Shown here one piece after another: positions 1 through 7,240 of a stretch of DNA of 64,000 nt. Source of the stretch: Microbacteriaceae bacterium PS02343 (GTDB taxonomy: Bacteria; Actinomycetota; Actinomycetes; Actinomycetales; Microbacteriaceae). The notes under the pieces are model-generated. The model searched no databases, had not been told where the DNA came from, and saw only the letters and a program-made list of their open reading frames with translations. The stretch covers positions 1-64,000 of the forward strand of contig JASCOA010000002.1 in the NCBI GenBank assembly GCA_029959365.1, read 5' to 3'. The translations under genes and the position numbers were made by a program. How positions within the stretch are numbered: position 1 is the stretch's first letter; each line of letters opens with the position of its first letter.

Positions 1-78
1 TTAATACGACAACCCCGGGTGCTCGTGGTCGCGGGGCGGGGGTCCCGCGGGGCCCGGGCGAGTGGTGGATTCGGCGGT
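1..78. other. Left-edge intergenic sequence
   Basis: This stretch lies downstream of the solute-binding lipoprotein gene. It is GC-rich, with a short GGGTCCC/GGGGCCC-like inverted stretch near 39-57. No start codon with a convincing ribosome binding site is visible. Permease genes of the transporter would be expected further left, outside the window. Confidence 0.4.
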
Positions 79-1380
79 TCAGCCGTTGGCGGCTTCGACG
101 AGCTCCATGAACTCCTGCCCGGAGATCTGCCCGGTCGCGAGGCTTCCCCCGTTGGTCTGGCTCACCGTGGTGGCCTCCGGGGTGAAGAAGGCCTCGAACC
201 ACAGCAGACCGGTGCCGGCTTCGGCGATGGTCTGCTGCACCGTGGCGGTGAGCTCCGGGACCTCGACGTCGCTCTCCGTCACGAAACCCGTCACCTGGCC
301 GCGCTCCTCGAGGGCGACGTCGCCGTAGTTCTCCGCGATGCACTGCAGCCAGGCCTCGCTCGACTCGTCGTAGCCGGCCTGCGAGAGCATCACCGGGATG
401 CCGACGTTCGCGGGCACGTCCATGACCGAGCCCGCACCGCCCTCGACCTCGGGGAACGGCAGGTATCCGATGTTGTCGGCGCCGATCTGGTTCAGCTCCT
501 CGTCGTTGAACGCGGCGAGGGCCCAGGAGCCCATGTAGTAGAAGGCGCCACCGCCGGTGAGGAACTGGTTCTCGGCGGTGGGTCCGTCGATCGATCCCGC
601 GGCCGGTCCGAAGTAGCCGGCGCTGCCGAGGTCCGAGACGGCCTGCGCGGCAGCGACGTACTCGGGGTCGGTGAGCGAGGCGTCGCCGTCGGCGACGGCC
701 CTCAGGGCGTCCGCGCCGAGGTCCCGGGCGATGTAGTTGCCGATGAGCCTCGTCACCGGCCAGCCGTCCTGCCCGGAGGCCACGAAGGGCTGCACGCCGG
801 CCGCATCGAGGGTCGCGGCGGCGTCGACGAGCTCGTCCCAGGTGGCGGGCGGCTCGACGCCGTTGTCGGCGAGCAGCTGCTCGTTGTACCAGAAGCCCTC
901 GATGTTCAGTTCGGTGGGCAAGGCGTACAGGGCGTCGCGTCCGTAGAGCGACTTGATCAGCGAATCGGCTGCGGGGAGCACACGATCGGCCACACCGAGG
1001 TCCTCGAGCGCCGCGGAGAGATCGACGACCTGACCGGCATCGATGAACTCGTTCATCAGCGCGGGGGTGCCGGCCGCCATCGAGATGTCGGAGAGCCCGC
1101 TCTGCCCGGCGAGCAGCTGCATCTGCTGGTCCCACTGCGTGCCGTCGACGGAATCGGTCGAGAGCGGGGACGCCTCCTCGGCGGTGGCGCACGCGCCGGC
1201 CCCGAGGTCCTCGAGGTTGCCGGCGATCGCCGTGTTCTGGGTCTGACCCAGGTAGCTGAAACTGCTGTCGTCCGAACCGCCGCCGCCGGCGCAACTGGTG
1301 AGAGCGAGCGCGCCGGCTCCGGCGAGAGCGATGAACGGGGTGACGCGGCGTGCCGCGCGAGTGCTGCGTGTGGTGCTCAC
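79..1380 (-). CDS. Sugar ABC transporter substrate-binding lipoprotein
   Basis: Extracytoplasmic binding protein of the family-1 (carbohydrate) type, predicted to deliver a sugar or oligosaccharide to an ABC permease that would lie left of the window. The 433-residue product starts at GTG 1380, four bases after a perfect AGGAGG (1385-1390). A longer reading frame upstream has no such site and would run through the operator. The N-terminus has a basic stretch, a hydrophobic core and a lipobox (LTSC, Cys30), followed by a Gly/Ser linker, so the protein should be lipid-anchored. The body carries the usual family features: Trp/Tyr-rich ligand loops, and a WYNEQLLADNGVEPPATWDEL segment typical of sugar-binding members. 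Its promoter and LacI-type operator match those of the neighbouring GH43-like gene, which suggests that they share a glycan substrate. The exact ligand cannot be read from sequence. Confidence 0.92.
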   Translation of the reverse strand: MSTTRSTRAARRVTPFIALAGAGALALTSCAGGGGSDDSSFSYLGQTQNTAIAGNLEDLGAGACATAEEASPLSTDSVDGTQWDQQMQLLAGQSGLSDISMAAGTPALMNEFIDAGQVVDLSAALEDLGVADRVLPAADSLIKSLYGRDALYALPTELNIEGFWYNEQLLADNGVEPPATWDELVDAAATLDAAGVQPFVASGQDGWPVTRLIGNYIARDLGADALRAVADGDASLTDPEYVAAAQAVSDLGSAGYFGPAAGSIDGPTAENQFLTGGGAFYYMGSWALAAFNDEELNQIGADNIGYLPFPEVEGGAGSVMDVPANVGIPVMLSQAGYDESSEAWLQCIAENYGDVALEERGQVTGFVTESDVEVPELTATVQQTIAEAGTGLLWFEAFFTPEATTVSQTNGGSLATGQISGQEFMELVEAANG

Positions 1381-1412
1381 AATTCCTCCTTGAAGTGCGA
1401 TGCGCGCTTCTT

Positions 1413-1458
1413 TGAAGCGCTTCATGTGCAAGATATTGTCCGCTCGGGACGGTGTCAA
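1413..1458 (-). promoter_or_regulatory. Sigma70-type promoter with LacI-type operator
   Basis: On the minus strand there is TTGACA (1458-1453), a 17-base spacer and TATCTT (1435-1430). The perfect 12-bp palindrome TGAAGCGCTTCA (1413-1424) follows at the expected transcription start. The layout is classic for repression by a LacI-family protein. The same palindrome stands at the same place in the next promoter (2582-2621). Confidence 0.8.
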
Positions 1459-1497
1459 CCGCAGGTTCGGATCTCGCGCCGCCGACCGGGCTCCGGC

Positions 1498-2544
1498 TCA
1501 CGCGTCTTCGTAGTCGTCGGGGCTCCACTCGTCGACCCAGTCGATCAACGGCATCCCGTCCTCGAAACGGAGCGGCAGCCAGACGTAGCCGGCTCGACGC
1601 GTATCCACGGCCGCGAGCTCCTCCATGCGCTCGTCACCGTCGCGACCTTCGGCGAAATGGCGCGTGAAGGCGTCGATGGCCCGATCGCTGCTCTCGAGGT
1701 AGTCGGGCAGCCACCGGTCCCCCAGCGCGATGTAGAGGTCCTTCTTGCCCGGATGCTTGAACACCGATGAGATCTGAGCGTGGAAGGAGGTCCGGCTCGG
1801 ATCACCGGGATGCGGATCGCCGAGCACCGTGAAGGGACCGTGGTAGCTGTCCGCGACAGCGACCTGCGAAGGGTTCGGATAGTAGCCGGTCGTTCCGCTG
1901 GTGAGCAGGTAATGCCGGCGGCCCCGCTGGAAGTACGCCGGGGCCTCGCGCACGAAGGGCGGCTGCGGCTGCGGGAAGTGCGTCGAGTAGTACCCCGTCA
2001 CGTCCGTGAGGTCCGAGGTGAGGTCCGCGCAGATCATCTCGGAATGGACCCGCTCGAAGTAGTAGTAGCCCTTGCCGTCGTGCGGGTCGACCACCAGATC
2101 GAAGTCGCCCGCGCTCATCCCGAGCGGGGCGAGCCAGCTGCGCTCGATCCGGTACGGCCCGAGGATGTCGTCGGCCACGAGCACCGTGGAGCGCTGGACG
2201 GAGCCCTTGGTCATCACCTTCACCCAGGCCACGAACCGACCGGTGGCCGCGTCGCGCACGATATGCGGCCGATCGAGCGCTTGATGAGGGTGCAGCGGCG
2301 AGCCCTCGTCCGCCTCGTCGGGTGGGATGATCAGGCCCCGATCGGTCCACTCGACCAGATCGGTCGAGGAGTAGCACCGCACCCCCCAGTGCCAGACGGG
2401 GCCGCCCGGCACGGTGCGCTCCTTGTTCTCGCCGTACCAGTAGAAGGTGCCGTCGACCTCGATGACCGAGCCGCCGTGCGCCTGGATCGGCACTCCGCTC
2501 GTGTCGAGCCAGATCTGACCAGGGCGGATGAGGGGGCGGACCAT
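1498..2544 (-). CDS. GH43-like glycoside hydrolase
   Basis: Five-bladed beta-propeller glycosidase of the GH43 superfamily, 348 residues, without signal peptide and so probably cytoplasmic. The start is ATG 2544, seven bases after AAGGAG; the reading frame extends further upstream but would run across the promoter. Family features are a first-blade AHGGS...WYGENKE segment, the SAGDFDLVVDPHDGKGYYYFE blade with the modulating Asp, and FVREAPAYF followed by YLLTSGTTGYYPN, where Glu is the likely general acid. The overall pattern resembles subfamilies acting on beta-1,3-galactan or related side chains, but specificity is not settled. It shares a LacI-type operator with the binding-protein gene downstream, so the enzyme likely acts on the imported oligosaccharide. 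Confidence 0.85.
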   Translation of the reverse strand: MVRPLIRPGQIWLDTSGVPIQAHGGSVIEVDGTFYWYGENKERTVPGGPVWHWGVRCYSSTDLVEWTDRGLIIPPDEADEGSPLHPHQALDRPHIVRDAATGRFVAWVKVMTKGSVQRSTVLVADDILGPYRIERSWLAPLGMSAGDFDLVVDPHDGKGYYYFERVHSEMICADLTSDLTDVTGYYSTHFPQPQPPFVREAPAYFQRGRRHYLLTSGTTGYYPNPSQVAVADSYHGPFTVLGDPHPGDPSRTSFHAQISSVFKHPGKKDLYIALGDRWLPDYLESSDRAIDAFTRHFAEGRDGDERMEELAAVDTRRAGYVWLPLRFEDGMPLIDWVDEWSPDDYEDA

Positions 2545-2581
2545 TGCTGTCTCCTTCGACGGCGAGTGAGCTCGATTTATT

Positions 2582-2621
2582 TGAAGCGCTTCATATAAGC
2601 AGGCGGCGAGGCGGGCGTCAA
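2582..2621 (-). promoter_or_regulatory. Promoter with second copy of the LacI-type operator
   Basis: Minus-strand TTGACG (2621-2616), a 17-base spacer and TTATAT (2598-2593; TATATG if the spacer is 18). TGAAGCGCTTCA (2582-2593) overlaps the downstream edge of the -10 box. Fifteen bases, TTTGAAGCGCTTCAT, are identical to the copy at 1411-1425. Confidence 0.8.
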
Positions 2622-2696
2622 GGATGGACCGCTGGCCTGACGAGCGCACTCGCGGCCGGTGCTCGCCCGCTACTCCCCCCACCTGACGCACTTCCC

Positions 2697-2740
2697 TTGC
2701 GATCATCGCAAGTCATCAATTAGAGTTGCGATCATGGCAA
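2697..2740 (+). promoter_or_regulatory. Leaderless promoter with paired inverted-repeat operators
   Basis: TTGCGATCATCGCAA (2697-2711) is a perfect inverted repeat around one central base. A second copy with one mismatch, TTGCGATCATGGCAA (2726-2740), covers the ATG start codon at 2734. TTGCGA (2697-2702) as -35, 18 bases, and TAGAGT (2721-2726) as -10 place the transcription start at about the A of the ATG. The mRNA would therefore be leaderless, and a protein bound to the two sites would block both the -35 region and the start. The likely binder is the winged-helix protein of the same operon. Confidence 0.7.
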
Positions 2741-3237
2741 ATGACTTCGGAGAGGACGCGGCCGACGCCGGTTCGCCGGCGATGACGCAGGCCGAGGCTC
2801 GAGCGGCGCTCGGGTCGCTCGACGCGGACGGCACGGCGCTCGCCGCCCGGATCGTCACGCCGTGGTGGTACCACCCCGCACTCGGTGTCATCACCGCGGT
2901 CTTCGCCGGGGCTCATGCGCTGCCCGGGGCGTGGCCGGTGATGGCGATCGCGATCGGCATCGTCGCGATCCCGGTGCTGACGACGACCTATTCGCGCAGG
3001 TACGGTGTCGCCGTCTCGAAGCCGGCGGGCCCGCGCGGTCGACGCCTCATGCTGGCCCTGCTCGCCGTGGTCGTCGCCGCGATGCTCTCGAGCCTCGCGT
3101 TCAAGCTCCTCGGCCTCGAACCGTGGTGGGCGTCGATCCCTGCGGCCATCACCTTCGCCGCCACCGTCGCCCTCGGGCGGCGGTACGACGCAGCGCTCCG
3201 CGACGAGATCGCGTCGCGGAGCGGCGCGCGGCCGTGA
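2734..3237 (+). CDS. Small integral membrane protein
   Basis: A 167-residue protein of unknown function. After a hydrophilic N-terminus of about 45 residues (acidic, then a short amphipathic stretch) there are four hydrophobic segments in two closely spaced pairs: about residues 48-66 and 68-80, then 103-121 and 126-144. A basic loop (YSRRYGVAVSKPAGPRGRR) separates the pairs. No ribosome binding site is present because the transcript seems leaderless. The stop codon overlaps the GTG start of a winged-helix regulator, the common arrangement of a membrane protein with its own repressor. No catalytic motif is seen. It could be a sensor or a small transporter. Confidence 0.8.
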   Translation: MANDFGEDAADAGSPAMTQAEARAALGSLDADGTALAARIVTPWWYHPALGVITAVFAGAHALPGAWPVMAIAIGIVAIPVLTTTYSRRYGVAVSKPAGPRGRRLMLALLAVVVAAMLSSLAFKLLGLEPWWASIPAAITFAATVALGRRYDAALRDEIASRSGARP

Positions 3238-3554
3238 CGGTCGCACCGGAGCCGTCCTTCAGCGAGGTCATCCACGCACCCCTCCGCCTCCGCATCTGCG
3301 GCCTGCTGCGGGCTGTCGACGAGCTCGACTTCGCCGTCATCCGCGATGCGCTGGCCATCGACGACGCCAAGCTGTCGAAGCACCTCAAGATCCTCTCGGA
3401 CGCGGGCTTCGTCGCGCTGCGCAAGGAGAGCTCGCCCCAACGGGTCGACGCTCGACGCCTCACCTGGGTCGCGCTCACCGCCGCCGGCTCCGCTGCGCTC
3501 GAGGCGCACCTCGCCGCCCTCGCCGACATCGCGAACGGCAGCCCTGCATCCTGA
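3234..3554 (+). CDS. Winged-helix transcriptional regulator (PF13601 type)
   Basis: A 106-residue DNA-binding protein made almost entirely of one winged helix. LRLRICGLLRAVDELDFAVIRDALAIDDAKLSKHLKILSDAGFVALRKE shows helices 1-3 and the recognition helix (DAKLSKHLKIL), with a basic wing after it (VDARRLTWVALT). The short single-domain form fits the MarR/ArsR-like HTH_34 family. The start is GTG 3234, whose GTGA overlaps the stop of the membrane-protein gene, so the two are translationally coupled. It probably represses its own operon at the TTGCGATCAT sites around 2697-2740. The signal sensed is unknown. Confidence 0.88.
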   Translation: MTVAPEPSFSEVIHAPLRLRICGLLRAVDELDFAVIRDALAIDDAKLSKHLKILSDAGFVALRKESSPQRVDARRLTWVALTAAGSAALEAHLAALADIANGSPAS

Positions 3555-3601
3555 GGGCGCGGGCCTTCGATTCGCACCGAGAGCCCGGCACCCGGCCGCG
3601 C

Positions 3602-3766
3602 TCAGTCGGCGGTGATCTCGCGCGTGCGCTCGGCGGCGGTCGCGTCTCGGTTCAGGCGCAGCATCGCGGCGAGCAGCACCGTCGCGAGCGTGCGCGGCCG
3701 AGCGGGCACGTGCCGCGCGTTCGGCGACGCCTCGCGGGGGCGTTCGCGGTCAGGCGTGCTGGTCAT
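3602..3766 (-). CDS. Small hypothetical protein
   Basis: A 54-residue open frame starting at ATG 3766 after GGAG with a seven-base spacer. The N-terminal half is polar and Arg/Pro-rich. The C-terminal half (TLATVLLAAMLRLNRDATAAERTREI) could form an amphipathic or weakly hydrophobic helix. No family is recognised. The ribosome binding site and the lack of another gene on either strand argue for a real gene; the short length and arginine-rich composition argue caution. Confidence 0.45.
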   Translation of the reverse strand: MTSTPDRERPREASPNARHVPARPRTLATVLLAAMLRLNRDATAAERTREITAD

Positions 3767-3806
3767 GAGCGTTCTCCGTTCTTCGCAGGCGCAGGGCTGG
3801 GGAGAG

Positions 3807-3921
3807 GACGCCCTCGCCGCACAGCCGGCACGGTGAGGGCGTCCCGCGCGGCACCCCTACCGCGCGGCGTGAACCCGGTCGGAACCGGTGTCACGACGGA
3901 GGATCGGACGCCGTCGTCCGA
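3807..3921. terminator. Two inverted repeats in the gap before the coupled small genes
   Basis: GACGCCCTC (3807-3815) is repeated inverted at 3835-3843 around a 19-base loop. TCGGACG-CCGT-CGTCCGA (3904-3921) is a tight 7-bp hairpin directly downstream of the stop at 3934 on the minus strand. The second is the better terminator candidate for the operon ending at 3934. Neither has a T-tract. Confidence 0.45.
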
Positions 3922-3933
3922 GCTCGTTCCGAC

Positions 3934-4284
3934 CTAGGCCGGGAGCTGGAGGCCGGCGCGCTCGAGCGCTCCCGGCGTCGAGCTCAGCTGCAGGCCGACG
4001 GCCGCGGTGAGGCGGCGCCGGTCGATCGGCACGATCGTGAAGCCGGAGTAGCGTTCGAGCACGGTGGGCTCGAGCACCGCGTCGACGACGCTCTTCGGCG
4101 CCGCATCCGTGGTGACGGCCGTGCGGGCCAGGAGGTTCTCGTGCACGTCGCGGATCTCGACCACCACGGTGCCGCCGCCCTTGGCCTCGAAGACGCTGAG
4201 CCGCCCGGCGGCCTCGGCATCGGCGCGGGTCAGCATCGCGATGGTGGGGACGCCCGTGGCACCGGCCGTGCGGTACGCGCTCAC
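3934..4284 (-). CDS. Hypothetical protein, 116 residues
   Basis: A soluble small protein of unknown function. Visible features are an alpha/beta-like run (GTVVVEIRDVHENLLARTAVTT), a Val/Leu-rich helix (SVVDAVLEPTVLERYSGFTIVPID) and a C-terminal stretch ending in LQLPA. The start is GTG 4284, overlapping the stop of the upstream gene by GTGA, which makes translational coupling likely. Another frame continues upstream, but it lies antisense-like over unrelated sequence and has arginine-rich composition. No catalytic or binding motif was recognised. Confidence 0.7.
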   Translation of the reverse strand: MSAYRTAGATGVPTIAMLTRADAEAAGRLSVFEAKGGGTVVVEIRDVHENLLARTAVTTDAAPKSVVDAVLEPTVLERYSGFTIVPIDRRRLTAAVGLQLSSTPGALERAGLQLPA

Positions 4285-4589
4285 AGGGTCACCATCGCAG
4301 CGATAGCGACCGTCCCCGCGGCCGCGATACCGGTGAAGAAGATCGCGAGCTGGATCATGCGGGCGTCCCGCTCGGAACGCGGGGCCTGAACCGCGGCGTC
4401 GGCTTCGAGAGCAGCCTGCGCGGCTGCCGCGGACCGGAACCGGCCGAGACGCCTGCCGAGACCCGAGGTCGCGGTGAAGCGGCCGTCGCGGGCCTCGATG
4501 GTGCCGGCGAAGTCTCCGCCCTCCTGCCCGACCAGCAGGTCGGGCTGCACGGCTCTCCAGGTCGTCCTCCGGTGAACGGCGATCGTCAT
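4281..4589 (-). CDS. Small protein with C-terminal membrane anchor
   Basis: A 102-residue protein beginning at ATG 4589 behind a strong AGGAGGGGAG. The first 60 residues have a repetitive beta pattern (LLVGQEGGDFAGTIEARDGRFTATSGLGRRLGRF), followed by an Ala-rich helix and one membrane segment at the very end (IQLAIFFTGIAAAGTVAIAAMVTL). The topology is that of a tail-anchored cytoplasmic domain. It is coupled to the 116-residue protein by a GTGA overlap, so the two probably act together. No family is recognised. Confidence 0.75.
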   Translation of the reverse strand: MTIAVHRRTTWRAVQPDLLVGQEGGDFAGTIEARDGRFTATSGLGRRLGRFRSAAAAQAALEADAAVQAPRSERDARMIQLAIFFTGIAAAGTVAIAAMVTL

Positions 4590-4738
4590 GGTCGTGCTCC
4601 CCTCCTGCTCGCAGATGCGTGAGAACACACGTTCCCATACATCTAGATTCTCTAGCAATACGGGAAACGATGAATGCGTTGCGCGGCTCCCCGGGCGCTC
4701 CAACCCCCGGCAGCAGCCGCGCTCCGCAGCAGTCGCGA

Positions 4739-6430
4739 TCAATCGGCGAGCACGCTCCGCACGGCCTCGTAGGCAGGCGTCGGCTCTCCGCCGTCGAACA
4801 GGAGGTCGTGGCCCTGCTGCAGGCCGCCGTCGTCGTCGATCCACCAGTCGTACCGGTCGTCGACGCCCCACGTCGTGTAGGAGACGCAGGCCTCGGAGCG
4901 GAGGCAGGCGGCGAGGATCGTGGCGTACTGCTCCGCTTGGACGTCCCGGCCCTCGCTCCGGGTGACGTCGTTCTCGGAGATGCGGGCGATGAGCCCTGCG
5001 CGCTCGACGTTGCCGAACGTCGTCGCGAGATCGTCGGCCGAGATGGCGTCGGTGTCGAGGTGGTAGACGTGCGCCTGGAGGCCCACGCCGTCGATGTGCC
5101 CGCCCCGCTCGTTCGTGTCGAGCGCGAACCGGAGCAGGGCGTCCTGACGCGGGCCCGGCACGTCGGCGCCGTTCTCGTTGATGAACTGCCGGATGTCCGG
5201 GTCCGCCTCATGCACCGCCTGCGAGACGGCCACCGGGTACGTCGGCCCGAAGACCCGGTGCCAGACGTTCTCCTGCAGGCTGGTGCCCTGATCGACGTCG
5301 AACGGTTCGTTGACCACATCGAGCGAATCGAGCCGACCCCGGAAGTGCGTGACGACGGTCGTCACGTAGTCGAGCAGGATCTCGGCGCTGGCTCGGCGCT
5401 CGTCGTCGGTGCCGCTGGGGAGCTCCTGCATCCAGCGAGGCATCGCCTCGGTGAAGGCGACGGTGTGGCCGTGCACGGCGATCCCCTTCCGTGCTGCGAG
5501 GTCGAGGAGCGCATCCGCCTCCTCGAAGGTGTACTCGCCTCGCCGCGGGGAGAGCGCCTGCGGCTTCATGGCGTTCTCGGGGGTGAGCGAGCCGAAGTTC
5601 CCCACGAAGTTCGTCGCGTACTGCGGGTCCGAGACGAGCGGGCCGAGTGCGACCGCCGCGCCGATCGGGAAGCCCGGGCGGGCGCGGGCGGCGAGAGCCT
5701 GCAGACCGTCCGGAGCCGGCTCCGCACCGGCTGCGGCCGGCCCTGCGACGGCCAGGGTCGCACCGGCCGGTGCGGCTGCGCTGAGCGCATCGACCGTGAA
5801 GGACCCCTGCTCGCTCGAGAGCCCCAGCCAGAGCTCGCCGGAGCCGAAGACGTCGCCGAGGCGCAGGGAGGACACCGTCTCGCCACCGCTGGCCACCTCG
5901 AGCCGGTCGCCCGATCGGCGCACGGTGAGCTCCGCCCCTGGGTCGTGGAGCGTGACCTGCTCCTCCTGCGCAGGCTCAGGGTCGGTCGCATCGGCGCCGT
6001 CGAGCAGAGCGATCCGGAGGTCGTCGCCGCGCAGCGTGAGCCGGAGCCCCGGGGGTTCGATGCGGAACTCGTCGGCGATCACCGGCGGGCTGCCGTAGAC
6101 GGCCAGGGTGGCGTCCGCGGTCACGTCGACGAACGAGGCGCTGAGCGCGAAGTCCCCCGCAGCCGACAGGTGCGCTCCGGCGAGGTTGACCGGAGGGTTC
6201 GGTCGGCCGCCTGCACCGTCCTGTTCGACGATACGGCTCCCGGTCGCAGCCACCCGCAGGCCATCGCCCTCGGCGACGATTCCAGCGACGCGCCGCCAGT
6301 CCTGGCGCAGCAGGTCGATGACGGTGCCGCGCTCCGATGGCGAGTCCGTCGAGCCGCAGCCGGTGAGGGCGAGGAGGCCGGCGGTCGCCGCGCTCACGAC
6401 ACGCCATCGCCGAGCGGTCAGGGCCGTCAC
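4739..6430 (-). CDS. GH10 endo-xylanase-like lipoprotein
   Basis: Secreted, lipid-anchored glycosidase of 563 residues. It has a signal peptide with lipobox (LTGC, Cys25), an N-terminal beta-rich region (about 35-225) resembling a concanavalin-like carbohydrate-binding sandwich, then a GH10 barrel (about 240-560). GH10 marks are TPENAMKPQ, HGHT, DVVNEP (acid/base Glu) and ISENDV, where Glu takes the nucleophile position of the usual ITELD. The HGHTLVWH block reads HGHTVAFT, so the conserved Trp and His are missing, which could change the substrate. The likely activity is hydrolysis of beta-1,4-xylan or a related glycan at the cell surface. The GTG start at 6430 has only a weak GGAAGG ten bases upstream. 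Confidence 0.85.
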   Translation of the reverse strand: MTALTARRWRVVSAATAGLLALTGCGSTDSPSERGTVIDLLRQDWRRVAGIVAEGDGLRVAATGSRIVEQDGAGGRPNPPVNLAGAHLSAAGDFALSASFVDVTADATLAVYGSPPVIADEFRIEPPGLRLTLRGDDLRIALLDGADATDPEPAQEEQVTLHDPGAELTVRRSGDRLEVASGGETVSSLRLGDVFGSGELWLGLSSEQGSFTVDALSAAAPAGATLAVAGPAAAGAEPAPDGLQALAARARPGFPIGAAVALGPLVSDPQYATNFVGNFGSLTPENAMKPQALSPRRGEYTFEEADALLDLAARKGIAVHGHTVAFTEAMPRWMQELPSGTDDERRASAEILLDYVTTVVTHFRGRLDSLDVVNEPFDVDQGTSLQENVWHRVFGPTYPVAVSQAVHEADPDIRQFINENGADVPGPRQDALLRFALDTNERGGHIDGVGLQAHVYHLDTDAISADDLATTFGNVERAGLIARISENDVTRSEGRDVQAEQYATILAACLRSEACVSYTTWGVDDRYDWWIDDDGGLQQGHDLLFDGGEPTPAYEAVRSVLAD

Positions 6431-6718
6431 GAGCGACGGCCTTCCAGCGAGGGACGGTCGGGCCCGCCGTCGAAGCGGTGCGCAGGACGATCGTCGCGAC
6501 CCGATCGAGCTCGGGCGGGGTTCCCGCCGGGCCCGGGTCCGCGCGTCAGGGCGGCGGCGTCGCCGCCGGTGCCGGATTCGTCGCGCTGCGTCACGCGGGA
6601 GACGCTATCCCGCGCTCGCGCGGCTCGCGCACATGCTGCGCACGGCGCGTCCCGCGGCCGACGAGGCAGGGCGCCGCGGTGGCGACGGCAGCCCACAGCG
6701 AACTCGAAGGGAATCGGC
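6431..6718. other. Intergenic region between GH10 and hsp20
   Basis: No convincing gene is seen here. A 55-codon minus-strand frame (6594-6427) ends in a GTGA overlap with the GH10 start but lacks a ribosome binding site and has low-complexity Gly/Arg/Pro composition. The promoter elements of hsp20 begin at 6719. Confidence 0.5.
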
Positions 6719-6748
6719 TTGGCACTCTCCGATGCCGAGTGCTAATTT
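6719..6748 (+). promoter_or_regulatory. CIRCE element over the hsp20 promoter
   Basis: TTGGCACTC (6719-6727), nine bases, GAGTGCTAA (6737-6745). This matches the HrcA operator consensus TTAGCACTC-N9-GAGTGCTAA with one substitution. The left arm supplies the -35 box TTGGCA, and TAATTT (6743-6748), 18 bases on, is the -10 box. HrcA binding would therefore cover the whole promoter. Confidence 0.9.
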
Positions 6749-6761
6749 TCTGCTCATCGAA

Positions 6762-6782
6762 CCTGAGTCACCGCGACTCAGG
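6762..6782 (+). promoter_or_regulatory. HAIR element (HspR site) downstream of hsp20 promoter
   Basis: CCTGAGT (6762-6768), seven bases, ACTCAGG (6776-6782). The HspR consensus is CTTGAGT-N7-ACTCAAG; spacing is exact and each arm differs by one compensating base. It lies just downstream of the predicted transcription start, a typical place for a roadblock or repressor site. Confidence 0.82.
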
Positions 6783-6805
6783 TCTAGTCGACGAGGAGGA
6801 TGACC

Positions 6806-7225
6806 ATGTCCCTGACCTACGACCCCTTCCGCGAGATGGAGCGGCTCTTCTCGACCGCCGTCGGCGCCCGCGGCCCGCAGCCGATGCCGATCGACCTCTT
6901 CCGCGACGGCGATCACTACGTGCTCAGCGCCGACCTGCCGGGCATCGACCCGGGCTCGGTCGACATCGACGTGGACGGCCAGCAGCTCACCATCCGCGCC
7001 GAGCGCAGCATCGCCGCCACCGAGGGCGTGAAGTGGCTCTCGCGCGAGCGCTCCGGCGGCAGCTTCCTGCGCCAGTTCACGCTCGGCCAGGGCCTCGACA
7101 CCGAGGCGATCGCCGCGACCTACAACGAGGGCGTGCTGACGATCACCATCCCGGTGAGCGAGAAGGCCAAGCCCCGCAAGATCGCCGTGACCAGCGAGGC
7201 GAACGCGCGGGCGATCGACGCCTGA
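6806..7225 (+). CDS. hsp20: Small heat-shock protein Hsp20
   Basis: ATP-independent holdase chaperone of 139 residues that keeps unfolding proteins soluble in the cytoplasm. The alpha-crystallin domain spans about residues 25-125: an IDLFRDGDHYVLSADLPGIDPGSVDIDVDG start, ERS..EGVKWLSRER loop, and the closing GVLTITIPVSEKAKPRKI with the I-x-I-like tail. ATG 6806 is preferred over ATG 6800 because GAGGAGG (6793-6799) then has a six-base spacer. The promoter has both CIRCE and HAIR operators, so HrcA and HspR are both expected to repress it outside heat stress. A strong hairpin follows the gene. Confidence 0.95.
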   Translation: MSLTYDPFREMERLFSTAVGARGPQPMPIDLFRDGDHYVLSADLPGIDPGSVDIDVDGQQLTIRAERSIAATEGVKWLSRERSGGSFLRQFTLGQGLDTEAIAATYNEGVLTITIPVSEKAKPRKIAVTSEANARAIDA

Positions 7226-7240
7226 TCGTCACCGACCGTC

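Noticed and set aside
2-10. TAATACGAC at the left edge, resembling the start of a phage T7 promoter
   Set aside because: Only nine bases match and the next bases (AACCCC) depart from the T7 sequence, so it is chance or edge sequence and not vector.
19-1770. Long open frames antisense to real genes, such as the 583-codon frame here and many others of several hundred codons
   Set aside because: In very GC-rich DNA stop codons are rare in every frame. These have arginine-, glycine- or valine-rich, low-complexity products, no ribosome binding sites and overlap clearly recognised proteins.
6427-6594. A 55-codon frame ending in a GTGA overlap with the GH10 gene
   Set aside because: No ribosome binding site and a Gly/Arg/Pro-rich product without pattern; the overlap alone is not enough.
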